Positions 11,825 through 23,748 of a DNA stretch of 64,000 nucleotides are shown here, one piece after another. The DNA is taken from positions 11,189,082 through 11,253,081 of the forward strand of contig NC_071397.1 in the NCBI RefSeq assembly GCF_022682495.2, given 5' to 3'. Under the pieces are notes generated by a model. The model did no database searches. It saw nothing but the letters and a program-made list of their open reading frames with translations, and was not told the DNA's origin. The position numbers and the translations under genes are program-made. Position 1 is the first letter of the stretch. The number at the start of each line of letters is the position of its first letter. Source of the stretch: Desmodus rotundus (Eukaryota; Chordata; Mammalia; Chiroptera; Phyllostomidae).

Positions 11825-11950
11825 AACAATAGTGTACAGTAGTTAAGAGCCAGCTACATCACTTACTACCAGAGAGACTTTTGGCAAGTGACTTAAATGC
11901 TCCAATCTCGCTTTGCTCACTGGTAAAATATGGATGATAAAGAATCCTGA
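11825..11950 (+). mobile_element. MIR SINE, 5' half
   Basis: The string 'agtgtacagtagttaagagcc' is followed by 'catcacttactacc', 'ggcaagtgacttaaatgct' and 'tcactggtaaaatatggatgataa', the canonical MIR order. Confidence 0.75.
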
Positions 11951-12103
11951 GTTAGACGGAGGGTGGCCATCTCTGCGAGTGGTGATTTCATGCCTCCACT
12001 TTACTTAGATCAAAACCTCGTTGATCTTCTTGACCCTGTTCTCACACTCCGTATTCAATCTGTCAGCAAATCTTATCAGCTTTGCCTGCAAGATATCAAA
12101 ATA

Positions 12104-12779
12104 CGAGGTCTGTCCAGGAAATATCCAGCCATGTGCTATAAAAAAATAGAGACATTTATTGAAGAATATACAAGATACAAGAAACATTGTACATAGGACA
12201 ATGATGCCTCAGTCCCCTTCAGAGTTGGCTCCTTGGGACCTCACACAGTTCTCTCAATTGCTATCAGCTGCTCCATCATATTTTCCTAGATCTCATCGAC
12301 GGTCTGAAATCTCTTCCCTTTCAAAGGTGATTTTAGTCTGGGAAAAATCAGAAGTCCCAGGGTACCAAATCTGGACTGTAGGGGGGCTGAGTCACCTGAG
12401 CAATTTGATGTTTCACCAAGAAATTCGCACAAGATGTGATGCATGAGCAGGCGTGTTGTTGTGATGAAGCTGCCAATCACCAGCTGCCCATAGCTGCAGT
12501 CTTCTGCATCATCCAAATAGTTTCTGTGGAGGAATGTTCAAGCTTAATGCAAAATTTGATGCATATTCGTTGGTCTACTCACTCAGTCATTTTGAACATG
12601 ACGGCCACACAGGACACATGCTCACTCAATGGCATCTACCACTGACCAGTACAGTGAAGCTGCCGTTGTTCACACATGTGCATTCCAGTCCACAATCCTT
12701 GGCTGCCAGGTTACACTGATGTCATACAGACCATTCTCATTATATTAACAGTGGCCGTACTTTGTCCAGACAGACCTTG
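12104..12779 (-). mobile_element. internally deleted Tc1/mariner transposon
   Basis: Inverted ends CGAGGTCTGTCC (12104-12115) and its imperfect complement GTCCAGACAGACCTTG (12764-12779) are flanked by TA dinucleotides at 12102-12103 and 12780-12781, the mariner target. On the minus strand the remains of a mariner transposase can be read. Around 12600-12500 there is an N-terminal helix-turn-helix-like piece (KFCIKLEHSS...). It is followed directly by the C-terminal third, with YSPDL at about 12390-12377, then a block ending in LKSPLKGKRFQ. The catalytic middle is missing, so a full-length ~1.3 kb mariner has shrunk to 676 bp. It also carries stops and frameshifts. Confidence 0.85.
12286..12516 (-). 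pseudogene. mariner transposase remnant (C-terminal part)
   Basis: A 76-residue frame holds the mariner C-terminal signature. Its final residues read LIFPRLKSPLKGKRFQTVDEI-like sequence, and upstream, partly out of frame, lies the region around YSPDL that normally carries the last catalytic acidic residue just before a 'P-DF' motif. In an intact protein of about 345 residues this follows the catalytic D,D34D core, which is largely gone here. The N-terminal DNA-binding part lies just upstream on the same strand (about 12600-12500), fused by deletion. It can make no working transposase. The methionine start is incidental. Confidence 0.75.
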
Positions 12780-12884
12780 TATATCCAGGATCTGAGCATT
12801 CCTCACCTTCTCCACTGGTTCTTTTCTGGTCGAGGCCATCATCATCTTGCATATTTTTATTAGTGTCTTTATAAGTTCCCCACT

Positions 12885-13175
12885 TCTTCCCTTGGCACCC
12901 TGCAGTCTATGCCCCACAGCCAATGAGGAGAGCCATGGGGTGAGGAACTGAGGGCTCCTGCCAACACCTATGTGAGTGAGTCATCTTGGAAACTGGTCCT
13001 CCAGTCCCAGGAAAGCCCTCTAATGGCTTCAACTTCTGCTAATATTCTACATGAGAAGCCCTAAGCCAGAGCCCCTCAACTAAACTGTTCCCGAATTCTT
13101 GAACCCCAGAAACTGTGTGATTATAAATGTTTGGAGGTAATTTGTTCCACAGCGATCAATAACTAATACATGTTT
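12885..13175 (+). mobile_element. MaLR (MLT1-type) LTR, 3' portion
   Basis: The order 'gaggaactgagggctcctgccaacacc', 'gtgagtgagtcatcttggaaactggtcctccagtccc', 'ccccagaaactgtgtgattataaatgttt', 'ggaggtaatttgttccacagcgatcaataactaatac' is that of the 3' half of an MLT1-class LTR in plus orientation. The terminus lies near 13170. It is directly followed by MaLR internal sequence. Confidence 0.8.
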
Positions 13176-14535
13176 TTGGTCCTTAGAAGAGGGGGGCTGC
13201 CATAACAAATACCTACAAAGCCAGCTGTGGCTTTGGAACCAGGAAGCAAGTAGAAGCTAGAATGGCATTGATGGGATTATCAATAAAAGCCTAAAGTGCC
13301 TTGAACAGTGTGGATGGGAAGGAGGCTGCTGGTGTGGGCTTAGAAGGAAATTAGGAAGATGTTATTAGAAACTGGATAAAGGGGAATCCCTGGAATGTAA
13401 TGGCTGAAAGGCTAGCAACAGTGTCACCTGTAGCTATGTGGAAATAAAAAAGGCACCCAATAAAATGGGCGATCTGGCTAAGATATTTCCAACCAGAGTG
13501 TTAACAGTTTCCCTGGTTCTTTCTACTTGTACTGAAATGCAAGGAGGGAGTAAGCTAAAGGAAACACTACTAAACAAAAAGGAACCAAGACTTGCCGATT
13601 TAGAAGCTTTCCAGAAACTCCAGTGGCCAAATGATGTTAAAATTAAACATCTTTCAACTAAAGCTGGGATATGGCCGTAGAATCCTTTGCTAAGACACCA
13701 GAACGATTGAAGCAGGTACCTTAGAGAATCATTTAGCTGTTTAAAAAGGGTCCTAAAGTGTTTGCCAATACGTCTCACAGATTCTCTTAGACAATAGAGT
13801 TTCTAAGGAGCTTATGGGTAAGCTTAGCCATTGCAATGGAAGCCCAAAGTTGCGAAGGTCTCATCTCCATAAGATTTGTGTATGGCTTTTGTCTAATGGA
13901 GAAAACCCCAAGAACATTCATAAGAAACCCACACATTTTTAAAGATAATTAAATTCACAAAAAATATCTCCAGATTGGACTAAAAGGGACAGATGCAATA
14001 CAAAGTAAATAGAGGTTTGGGCCTCCAAAATTCTGTTGGCAGGAAGAAGATGAAGGGGAAAAAAGAAGTAAAGGATGACTCAGAGGATGAAAACAAGAGA
14101 CCCAGAGGGTAAAACTAAGAGTCCAGAAGGTAGAGTGAAAAGCCAGAAAATTATTTCCTGGTAGGAACAGGACTAAGTTTTTATCAAGGAACTTACACTT
14201 TCTCCACTGGATTTCAGAACTGCTATGGGCCGGTACCTCCTTTGTACCTCCCACTTCTCATTTTTTAACATAAATGCAGTCATCCTATCCATGCTCCAAG
14301 AGCATGTGTAGGAGGGGATAACTCGTCTGTCTTGTTTGAAGGTCTTAAAAAAAGGACCTTTGTGCAAGGAACTTACCTAAAGAACTACACTTGAGGAGTC
14401 TCATTTGCCCCTGATTTAAATGATGAGATTCTGGACTTACAGCTGATGCTATAATGGGGTGAGACTTTGGGTAGCCTTGGGGAGGGGTGTGTTTTGCATG
14501 TGGGGGGATGTAAATGGGGGAGGGCAGATGGAAGG
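13176..14535 (+). mobile_element. MaLR internal region (non-coding relic)
   Basis: Immediately after the LTR come 'tttttggtccttagaagaggggggctgccataacaaatacct' and 'ggctttggaaccagg', the standard start of the internal region of MaLR elements (non-autonomous relatives of ERV-L). It continues with 'gccttgaacagtgtggatgg' and 'taatggctgaaaggctagc'. MaLR internals have no retroviral genes of their own. The two frames at 13438-13778 lie inside this relic and are not taken as genes. The distal part (after about 14100) is too diverged to assign firmly. Confidence 0.65.
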
Positions 14536-14875
14536 CTGTGGTAGCCAGTCTCAAAGATGTGCCCCTGTTAGAAGCTACTTTGTTGGGAAATGCCGGGGAG
14601 TTTATATCCACCCCTGGGTATGACATGCAGCACTCCTGACTGATACTGGGGTACCTAAGGATGGTCTCTCTGCCTGCACGAGGCATAACTTTAGGTATCA
14701 CCCATATTCCAGAGCTCCCACAGGATTTGAGAGAGGCCCGACTTCAGATGAACTCACGTCTTTGCCTAGCTTCTCCCACTGGCCTATCGTGCCTTCTTCT
14801 TAGTCCCTCAGTAAAACACTCAGAATCCTCATCTCGTGTTCTGCTTCTAGGAAACTCAATCTAAAACACCTAATA
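14536..14875 (+). mobile_element. LTR-like sequence, possibly the 3' LTR of the MaLR element
   Basis: It opens with TGTGGTAGCCAGTCTCAAAG, close to the usual MLT1 LTR start, and ends in 'ctgcttctaggaaactcaatctaaaacacc', a typical LTR-type terminus. The middle does not match the left LTR well, so it may be a different LTR fragment placed next to the internal region. Confidence 0.45.
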
Positions 14876-15175
14876 AATATAAAGTGGTGTTTATTCAAGA
14901 TATGCCATTTTATAATGGGGGCGTTTTGTGAAGTTATCATGGATACCAGGAACAAGAAGCGTGAACAGCCTTGACCGTCAAACTCAGGGATTCCTCCTGG
15001 GGGACCACTGGCAGCGTTTGTTTGCTTTGCTTTCCCAGTTGGACTTCAGACGCAGACTAGAGATAATCATACGCACCAGTTCATAGAGCACTACCTCCAG
15101 CAGCCTGAGCAAGATCCTTCTCTCGCTCTGTTTTATTCCATTTCCCCTCCTCTCTGACTCACAGTCTCATAGATA
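14876..15175. other. unassigned sequence between LTR and L1
   Basis: No gene seen. It may be an extension of the L1 to the right, but I cannot align it. Confidence 0.3.
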
Positions 15176-15179
15176 CCCA

Positions 15180-17090
15180 CTCTAATGGGTTAGATGAATA
15201 TCTTCAGTTTGTTCGTATCCTTGTAAAACAAGTAGTATTTTGTGTATATGTTTTTAATTTGCATAAGTAGAAATGCACTGTAAATCTCTTTTGTTCCATA
15301 TTTTTCAGTTCAGTGCTTTGCTTTAAGAGTTACCCTTGCGTGCGCATCTAGTCCCTGACCCCTGCTGCCGTGTAATGTCAGCCCTGATTTTGACGCGGTG
15401 AGTTTGCCAGTGTCATCCTTCACAGTTTGCGCTCACACGTCTTGTTGAGAAACTCCTTTCCTATTCCGAGATCATAGAGATACTCTCCCTCATTATGTTC
15501 TAAAGGATGTAAACATTTGCTTTTCCTATGTTTTTGATCCATCTGAAATTTTTTTATTTTTGTGTAGGATGTGAGGTAAGGACCTACTTTCATTTTTGTC
15601 CCAAATAAACAACAGATTGTCTCAGTTACACTGAGGAGTCCACCATGCAATGCTTGTTTGGTCCCGGGCTCCTAATGGTCTCTTTCTCTCTTCTTGTGCC
15701 AATACCACATTATCTTAATTTTCATAGGTTTATTATTATACGTTTATATTTGGAAGAACAAGTCCCCCCACCTTCAGATTATTTTTGACCCTTATGTCCT
15801 ACGTATGAGTTTTAGAGTCAGCTTGTTCAGTTCTCCCCCCGCCCCCTCCCACCAGTGCTACCACCTATGATGTGCACGCACCTAATGGAATTCTACTTGG
15901 AGCTGCTTTGACTCTGTGTATAAACTTGGAAGCAAATTAACATCTTTAGAATACCGGATATCTTCATATATAAATATATATATATATATATGCCTATAAT
16001 GTAAGTCTTTGTATCTCAATACATATTTATATCTTTATCTATAAAGTACTTGCAAATGTTTGGAAGGTTTATTTCTGCATATTTTATTATTTTTTTTGTT
16101 GCTCTTGTAAATGCCGTTTTTATTACATCGTCTGTTGCTAGTATATCATAAGGAAATTATATATCACCTTAAAATCTATTTGATTAATTGTAACAGTGTA
16201 GCTCTAGATCAACTTTGGTTTTCTATATGGAAAGCCAAATAACCTGCAAACGATGATAATTCAGTCTTGGTCCGACCCTGGCCCTTTATGTGCTTCCTTG
16301 TTCTCCAGAGACGCTGTGGCCGGGCTGACCACACGGTGAGAGTGGGCAGCCTCATGGTTTCTGGTCTGAGAGGGAGGGCTGCTGGGGTTGCAGAGGCCGT
16401 CTGGGATTCTGCAGGTTCACCATAGATTTTTAAAAAATAACATTTAAAAAGAGTCCGCCTATTTCTAGTTTGCAAAGAGTTGTTTTCCCATTGTGAATTT
16501 TTAAATTTTACCTAATGCTTTATCAGGAATTCATTGTGGCCACAGGCATTGAGGTGACGAAGGGTTTTTCTCCTTTACTTTGGTAATATAATTATATAAT
16601 TAATAGCTTCTAACTTGGTCAAGATACACTATGTTTTAAAATATATTTTTGGACTCGATCACAAATTAATTTTTCTTCAAGATCTGTGTTCAGGAGTGAG
16701 AATGTCTTGGAATTGCTCTTTCCAAGACATTTCCTATCTGGCTTTGCTCTCTGTCCTCTTAGTCTCCTCATTAAATTGGAGAAGAAAGAATAAATTCTTC
16801 TTCTTTCGTTCCCCAGTTTATATTGGAATTACTGATTTTTTTTATTCTCTTTTTGGAATTACTGATTTTTTAAGTGACTTGTAGGACTCACTGTAAAGCC
16901 TTCTGGACTGATGTTTTCTTCTTAAAATGATTTTAAACTAGTGATTTAATTTCATTAAATAGTCATAGGATTACCCAGATTCTTTATTTGCACTTAAGTC
17001 ATGTGAAGTTGTATTTTTCTGAGAATTTATCTATTTCATTTAGATTTTTAAATTCACTGACATAAGGTCGTTCACAATACCCTCTTATCC
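15180..17090 (-). mobile_element. degraded L1M ORF2 region
   Basis: Plus-strand phrases are the antisense of L1 ORF2 in collinear order: 'gagaaactcctttcctattccgagatcatagagatactctccc' (15448-15490), 'tgtaggatgtgaggtaaggacctac' (15564-15588), 'gtgccaataccacattatctta', 'gagttttagagtcagcttgttcag' (15807-15830), 'gcttctaacttggtcaagataca' (16606-16628), and 'ttctgagaatttatctatttcatttag' (17018-17044). It is ancient and full of indels. Confidence 0.65.
15966..15992. repeat. (TA)n microsatellite
   Basis: About 10 uninterrupted TA units follow an imperfect 'catatataaatata' lead. It lies inside the old L1. Confidence 0.9.
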
Positions 17091-17094
17091 GTTC

Positions 17095-19520
17095 GATCCC
17101 CACAGCTCCGCAGAGGCTGGCCTCCTCTGGTTCTCATTCCTAAACGGGACCAGTGGAGCCTCCAGGTGGCACCGAGCGCCTTCACACGCTTGTGACGCTG
17201 CCCCGGGGTGGGGGGGGCGCATCTCAGAGCACCCACCCCGACTGCCAGCCCCCGGCAAAGGCTGTGATGGGCAGAGGGCAAGCAGCTTGAGCGTGGCCAG
17301 TTTCCAAGTCTTGCATCTTTGTGGAGGGCCTGATGCCCGAGGGTGGAGAGGGCTCTGTCAGGGACAGAAAGGGAGCTCAGGCCCTGGCCAATTTTGTCTG
17401 ATGCCACCTAGGACCTTGTTAGGGGCCACATCTTTCCCCTCAGGGTCTCCCTCACATGGCACGGACTCTAAACTCTCTCCTGTCTCACCCCCTCGCCCCG
17501 CCCCTCAGGTCCCTCCAACTCCGCCTATCACCCATGACTTCGCACAGGCCCCGATGCCCATGGTAGGGCGGCTGGAGGCCCAGCTCGAGCTGAGGAACCG
17601 GGAAGATGACGGGACTGCCCCAGGGGCAGCTTCCTGGAAGATGTTTTAAAGACAGAGCTTGACTCCCAGGCCCAGTCTCTTGTGATCCTAATTTGTGGCT
17701 TTGTCTGATGGGATTTGCTTCCCTCTGCAGAGTCCTCTGGCTGTTTATTTGGGTAAAGGATAGTCTTCTCCCTTTCATGTCTGGGCGGCTTCCTCCTGCG
17801 TTTGTTCCCTGTGAGGTCCTCTGTGAGCCTGGCCCGAGGGAGGGAGAGTGGGGCTTCTGCTGAGGAGGGGAGCCCTCGGTGGGGAGGCCAGACAGGGCTG
17901 TCCCTCGGGGCTGCCTGGTGGGGGGCCACCTCTGCCCTGTGGGCGATCCCTGCGGATGGGACTGCAGCTCTCGGCAGATTTCCTTGGACTCAGGGTAATA
18001 AGGTTTTTCCTTTAAAAGGAACTTTCCATTGTTTGTTTTAAAAGTGAAATGAGCATTTTTTCCAACCACGGAGGCGATGCTGAGGAGCCTGTAATTTCTA
18101 GGATCCAAGACTGGGACTTAAAGACAAGAAGAAGAAAAGGAAAATTGAAAAAAGCCTTCCAATTAAAACGGGTCTCTCGCTTCCCCCCTGAGGCATTCTC
18201 TCATCTCCCGCTCCACTCTGGGCATTGGTGGGGCTTTGACTTTCTCCTTCTACCCCAAACTCTGATGAGCCAATTCTTCCATTCTCTCTGCAACAATATG
18301 GAGGTACCGGCAGTGAGTTAGACACGAGGGGCTGGGTCCGATCTGACACCGAAATGTCAGTGCCTCCCAGCTCAATGTGCACCTACCAGTGCCATTGGGT
18401 CCCCAACGAGCACTTGCCCACAGCACGGGCCCTGCTCTCAGGGGACACACAGCCCAGTAGGGAAAACGCGACTATCTTTTTTTATTTGCTACAAAAACTG
18501 TATCCAATAACCGTGATATGGAGTGATGGGAACCACAGCTCATGATAGGAAGGAATGGAAGGACCACAAAAAAGGGCCTGATTAACTGGTATTTGGTGTT
18601 TTTGTCTTTCTTTTTCTTTTCCTTCCCGGAGCGAACCAGTGGGTGAAGGTACCAGGCTGAGGAAGACTTAATCTTGCTTTCAGGGGACCGCAGGCTTTGG
18701 GGACAATAGATGCCGGCTCACTAAGTACCAAGTACCATGACACAGTGACAAGTGCTGTCCACTGAGGCTGAGAGAGGGAGCCGTGAGTCTAGCCTGGGGG
18801 GGAGGAGGATTCAGAGGAGACGAGAAGACCCAGGAATCCTACATCCTTTGTAGGCAGTGCATTCCTTCCAGATGAACCCCCAGGGCAAGAGGGTGCCCTG
18901 CCTGGGGCAGCGCGGCGGCATCTGTGACATTGCTGAGGGCCGTCAGTGGGGCCCGGCGCTGTGGGGGAGGGCATGGGAGGGAGGCACGAGGTCCTTCCCC
19001 AGCAGTGAGGGGGCTGCTGCCAGTTGCTGTTCAAAAGAGCTCAGAGATGGCCTGGCCTGAGCACTCAAGTTCATTACCCGTCTGGATTCTACCTTCCAGA
19101 GTTTGCAGCATTTGGCTGGAAAGTTTATGAGAACTGGCTTATTCTCTGGTGTCTTGGCACTTTCCCTTCATGTCCTGATTGGAACCAGGGAGGCTGTAAG
19201 TGCAAACGTTTTTGTACCTTAGAGTAAATTATCTCTGCGTTCCTGGAGAAGGCCGTGGTGAAAGTGTCTCTTGTTTCCAGTGGCCCCATGCTCCCCCTCA
19301 GGAGACCTGAATTCCGAGCCGGCGCTACTATAAAGTTGATGAATGCGTGCCAGGCCCTAATCCAATATGCAATTGCCCTTCTTTTCTCCTCTCCTTTCTG
19401 CAGGGAAAGGAAGCTGGACTTTTTAATAAGGTAATAGCACCTCTTTTATATTTTCCTTTCATAAATTATAAGGAATTGAAAGCAGAATAAGGCAGCAGCT
19501 TGGCATAATGGAAAGAGTAC
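17095..19520. other. unique sequence
   Basis: GC-rich at 17100-18000, then mixed. No coding exon, RNA gene or dispersed repeat is recognised. Long frames on opposite strands at 17485-18108 overlap each other without recognisable domains, as expected by chance in GC-rich DNA. Confidence 0.45.
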
Positions 19521-19524
19521 TGAA

Positions 19525-20250
19525 CTGGGTGGGAGTGTAAATTGGTACAACCACTTTTGGAGAGCAAATTGGCACTGCCTAGTAGCGCCGAGGCCGTGCC
19601 TGCCCCACGGCACAGCCCTTCCTCCTCGGTGATGTCCCTGGAGAAACTTGGGGCCACGGGTCTAGGAGATCTTGCAGCAGCATTGGGGATACGGCACACA
19701 GGGGAGAAAAGGGCGCTTCAACTGGAGAATGAAAAAATTGTGTCCCTAAAATGCTTATCGCACCGTTATTGGCAACAGCAAAAAGAAAAGAAAGAGCTTA
19801 CCTGTCCATCAGTGAAAAGGTAAGTAAAGTATGGTATCTGAGAGGCTCACACGGATGAACCGCCTCCATTTATCATCCTGGTTAAGTCTCAAGAACACAA
19901 TAGCAAGTTGCAGGACTTACCCAGTGAAGTGCTGTTTATATCAAGTTTAAAAATGTACAAAATGATCCTATGCCATGTTTATAGATATGTACAGGGTGGG
20001 GCAAAAGTAGTTGTGAGTACTCGAAACACAGAGTTTATCCTTGTAGTGTTAGTGATCAGGCGTTGTGCTGTTTTCTGCACAAACAACCGCAGGCGGACTC
20101 TGGCCCACCCCGTGCACACACGTGAGACTGACGGACGGGGAAGCAGGGCGGCCGCAGCCTCTGCGGGGAGGAGAGAAGAGTCCAACTGGGGTCAGCCTCC
20201 AGGGAACTGCAGCTCTGTCATGATGTTATTTAAAAACAAAAACTATTTTG
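19525..20250 (+). mobile_element. L1 3' ORF2/3'UTR fragment carrying a MITE
   Basis: 'gaactgggtgggagtgtaaattggtacaaccactttt' (19521-19557), 'gcaccgttattggcaacagcaaaaag' and 'cctgtccatcagtgaaaagg' are the L1 ORF2 3' end in order. The piece is interrupted internally and, at 19992, by a mariner-type MITE. Confidence 0.6.
19992..20112. mobile_element. mariner-type MITE
   Basis: The left end CAGGGTGGGGCAAAAGTAG (after a TA at 19990-19991) pairs with a right end whose complement is CACGGGGTGGGCCAGAGTCC (20093-20112). The mismatches in the right end are mostly T-to-C and A-to-G. The left interior 'agtactcgaaacacagagtttatccttg' is MITE-like. At about 121 bp it has no coding capacity and would have been moved by a mariner transposase. 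The TIR resembles the 'ggtgcaaaagta' class of Hsmar1-related elements. Confidence 0.7.
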
Positions 20251-20324
20251 CAAACTATGAAAACTGGACAGAGCTGGCATGTGGGTACATTATTCAGTGC
20301 ACTTCACCATATGCAGAAGGCCTG

Positions 20325-20430
20325 GCTGTAGAGCCCGGCTCTGCCACTAGTTCCCCGGGTGTCTCCTCTGGGCCTCAGTTGCCTCATTTGTGGAGCGAAA
20401 GGTTTGGACCAGGTCCTTGAATGTCCCTGT
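20325..20430 (+). mobile_element. MIR SINE fragment
   Basis: 'gtagagcccggctctgccactagttcc', then 'cctctgggcctcagttgcctcatttgtgg' and 'gtttggaccaggtccttgaatgtccctg': the MIR middle and 3' part. Confidence 0.7.
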
Positions 20431-20659
20431 TGTGGCTCACGGATCTGACAGGAAGTTTGGATAACGGAGCAATGAGATCCTGAGCGGGTGACCCCTGAGA
20501 CTGAGGGAAGTCGGTGTGGAAGGCCTGTCGTGGCCCCTCCCTAAGCCTGCTTGTCCCCAAACTGGGGATCCACCGAGAGTCAGGGGCACCGCTCAGGTGC
20601 TTCCCTGCTCAGCTCTCCCAGGCGCCTGAGAGTAGGGCTGCGTGTAGAGCATGGTCACA

Positions 20660-20775
20660 AAGGAGCACTGAGTGGAGAGTCTGGAGGTTTGGGCCCCACA
20701 CCTGACCCTACTCGTTGGCTGTGTGACCTTGGGAAACCATGCCACCCCGCCTGATCCCCTCACTGGTGAGAGAGA
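20660..20775 (+). mobile_element. MIR SINE fragment
   Basis: 'tcgttggctgtgtgaccttgggaaacca', with 'cccctcactggtgag' in place of the usual 'cctcatctgtaaa'. Confidence 0.55.
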
Positions 20776-20961
20776 GACAGAGAGATGAGGGATTACTCTG
20801 CTATTTTTGTCATTTCTCCCAGATCCTCAGATTTGATTTTTCTTTTATAAACAGCCACCCAGACCAAAGACTCTCTCTGTGCTCTGCCCACCCTGGTTTT
20901 CTACTCACAAACCACGTTTTCTTTCAAAACAGAAAACGTGACCCCCAACTGCACATAAGTT

Positions 20962-21255
20962 TGTGGATTCATTATTTCAATGAGTAGTTATTGAATGCCT
21001 GGTATTGTGCAAGGTGCTGGGGACACGAGGCCCCTGCTATTGTAGAATTTATATTCCGGTGAGAGGAGGCAAAATAATCATGTGAATTAATAAGCTAATG
21101 TTGAATTACATAAAGAAAGTGAAATAATGTGGTTGGCAGAGATGGAGTGCATCAGTGAGGGGCAGCTACCTGAAGTCAGGGAGGGACTCCCTGAGGAGGT
21201 GACACTGAGCTGAGATATAAATGACAGGAGGGGCCAGCCATGCTCTCTCTTAGTG
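20962..21255 (+). mobile_element. L2 LINE 3' end
   Basis: 'gagtagttattgaatgcctggtattgtgcaaggtgctggggacacgag', 'tagaatttatattccggtgagagg', 'caaaataatcatgtg', 'gggagggactccctgaggaggtgacactgagctgag': a collinear, readable L2 3' end. Confidence 0.8.
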
Positions 21256-23745
21256 AGAAGAACCCAGGAGCTCAGTTCAGAAGTGATGGGGTCTTGGAAG
21301 AGGGTGGTTGCTACGGAGATGGTGAGGCGTGGATGAAGAATGGGACATAACTTGGCTTGATGTGTGGGACATGGGGTCTGGGGGAGAGAGGGTGATAGAG
21401 GAGGACTCCTTCACATTCTGAGTTCAAGCACCCGGTGGTGTTCGGGCCATTTACTGAACTTGGGAAGAACATGTGTCTGGCATACATTGGATAGCTTTGG
21501 TAAAGAGTTCTCTTTTGACCACGTGGAGTTTGAATTAGATGGGCAAATGAAGGTGCCGTGCAAGCAGCTGGGTGTATTCAGTTGGTGCTCATTGGAGAAG
21601 AGAGGGCTAGGGACCCACATGTGGCTGTCCCTGTTGAAGAGATGGTGTTCAAAGCTCGAGAATAGATGTGATTTTCAAGGGAGAGACTGTGGGTAGAAAA
21701 GACTGGGGCCACTCTGGGCATCTCAGCATTAAATATGTGATCAGAGGTGGAAGAGCCATCGAAGGAGACCAGGGAGGAACAGCAGCTGAGCTGGGCAGTG
21801 GGGACTAGATGACGATTGTGTCATCAACATCAAGATGCACGAGCAAGAGAAAGGAGGGACTGATCGACTGTGCCACAAACTCCTGAGAGGCTGAGAAAGA
21901 GGGTGAAGCGACACACTGGGCATGGCAGGGTCCCCGATGACCTCAGTGACGGGCCGGGGGACTTGGAGCAGAGCAGGGTTTGAAGCGGGCAGGAATCAGA
22001 GTGCGTGTCCCTGTGACCTTCAAGCAGAAGGCTGCAGACCATGTGACTCCAGCTGCTGGCCCCAGTGAGAGGCACAGCGGTGGACTCTTTACCCAGGTTG
22101 AGCCGATCTGATCCACTGATGCCCTGAGATGTGGGGCCTCCAGTTGATTGATCAGTGCCTCTGGGTCTGGAGTGGCTGTTTCTGTGCTAAGTGTAAGAGG
22201 GCAGCCTTTCACCATGGTCCTTGCTTAGCCACAGATCCTAGGCCATTCAGTCCCATGCAAAGAAAGGTGCAGGGAGGGGACCTTCACTTCCACAGCAGAC
22301 CCTCTTCTGTGTGTGGCTTCTGTTTGGGGAGCTTACATGTGTCCCGTGCCACTACAGCCGATGCAGTTAGAATGGGACGTAGCAGTGTCTTTGGGGCACT
22401 GCATGTGCCGGAACAATCACCGGGCCGAGTGCAAGCCGCCACCGACGGGAGATACACGTTGACTCACAGTGAGACTCCCTACTGTGCTTCCGCGCTGGGT
22501 GGTGCAGGGCGCCCAGGAGCCTGCGCTGCCGACTTGGCCATCTCAGGCACCAGGGCTCCTATCCCCTCATCCTGGATGCTGCCAGTATCCCTTTGCCATG
22601 TTCCCTTTGCTTGTCCCACCCACTTCCCCGCTTGTGGAGCCGTGGGTCTCTGGGGTCTGGTGGTCTCTTTCCTCTCCTCCTCATTGAGCCCATCAATCTA
22701 TGGCTTGTGGCATCCGAGCTCTCCGGGATTTTGCCTTCCACAATCTGGTCCTTAGAGCTCAACAGACTCTTCTGCTCCCACAACAGCCTGGCTCCTGCCA
22801 GTCAAAAGCCCTGGCTTTCAAAACGAATGATTTTGCTGTTAATGTCAGGAGTCTGTTTTTCGACAATGGGCATTGACGGTTTCTGTCTGCTTCCCTTCCT
22901 TTAGGTTAAGAGCCCCAGTACTCCCTGAGACAATGGGTGCCATGACTAAATAACATCAGTCCAACGAAAGCAAATTGTCAAGATGTTATCCCACCACGTA
23001 AGGGAGAGAGTGCTGGTGGCTGGAACTGGCAGAGGGAGACGTGCCCGGGTTTCTTGTCGTTGGCCAGGTTCCAGCTGCAGTCTCATTAGACCTGCCCTGT
23101 TTACCGAGCTCCCTCCTCACACCAAACCCCCTTTTCCTTCAGGCGGTTGAGAGCATGTTTACTGCCTGCCACCCCCACCCCCGCCCCCGGAGGAAGTGTG
23201 AAGGGCTCAGGGAGCTCATTTGGCTGGAATGTGTGCCAAGGAAGCCGGTGGCCGCACAAATACTCTTCATGGGGTTCGTGTGCGGCAAGTGCCGGAGGGA
23301 CGCAGGTTATTCTCACCTTCAGACACAAGTCAGACCTCACTGTTCCGTCCACCACCAAAGAACTGTGTGGTTTCAATGACCAGGCGTTGCATTCTTCCAT
23401 CTTCCCATTTTTCTTTCCTGTTGCTTTGGTAGAGGCCAAGCTCTCAGAGTACGAGGGCTGCATCCAGTGATCAATGAAATGCCATAACAGGTGCTCAAAT
23501 AATGTCCAGGAGATGAATGACATACTATGTTTTTCCGGAAGGAGCCCTTTACTTTTGGTTCAGTCCACATAGGGAGCATTCAGCATCACACCGGTGACTG
23601 GGGGCCCCTCTCTAGTCCATAAAATGTGTCACTCTTGGTGGTCTTTGGCCCGAGCCCTCCAATCTCATGTTGCACCACAAAGCCACACTTCCACCCGGTC
23701 TCTCAAATCCTCTCCTTCTCCCCTTGCCCACTCTCCCCCCCGCTG
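21256..23745. other. mostly unique; L2 extension possible at left
   Basis: The first 700 bp (to about 21960) contain phrases such as 'catgtggctgtccctgttgaagagatgg' and 'catcaacatcaagatgcacgag' that could be a decayed L2 3'UTR extension, but I cannot anchor them. The rest shows no gene. Frames at 22129-22755 overlap frames on the other strand and have no recognisable domain. Confidence 0.35.
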
Positions 23746-23748
23746 TTA

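Noticed and set aside
13434..13778. Overlapping 114- and 80-residue frames
   Set aside because: They lie inside the MaLR internal region, which carries no gene of its own.
17485..18108. 207-residue minus-strand frame overlapping 133- and 120-residue frames
   Set aside because: Mutually overlapping frames on both strands in GC-rich DNA, with no recognisable motif.
20757..20800. Short GAGA-rich stretch as a possible SINE tail
   Set aside because: Only 'gagagagacagagagatgagg' is present; no SINE head or box follows.
22129..22755. 208-residue plus-strand frame
   Set aside because: No domain recognised, another frame overlaps in the same DNA, and no start or splice context supports it.
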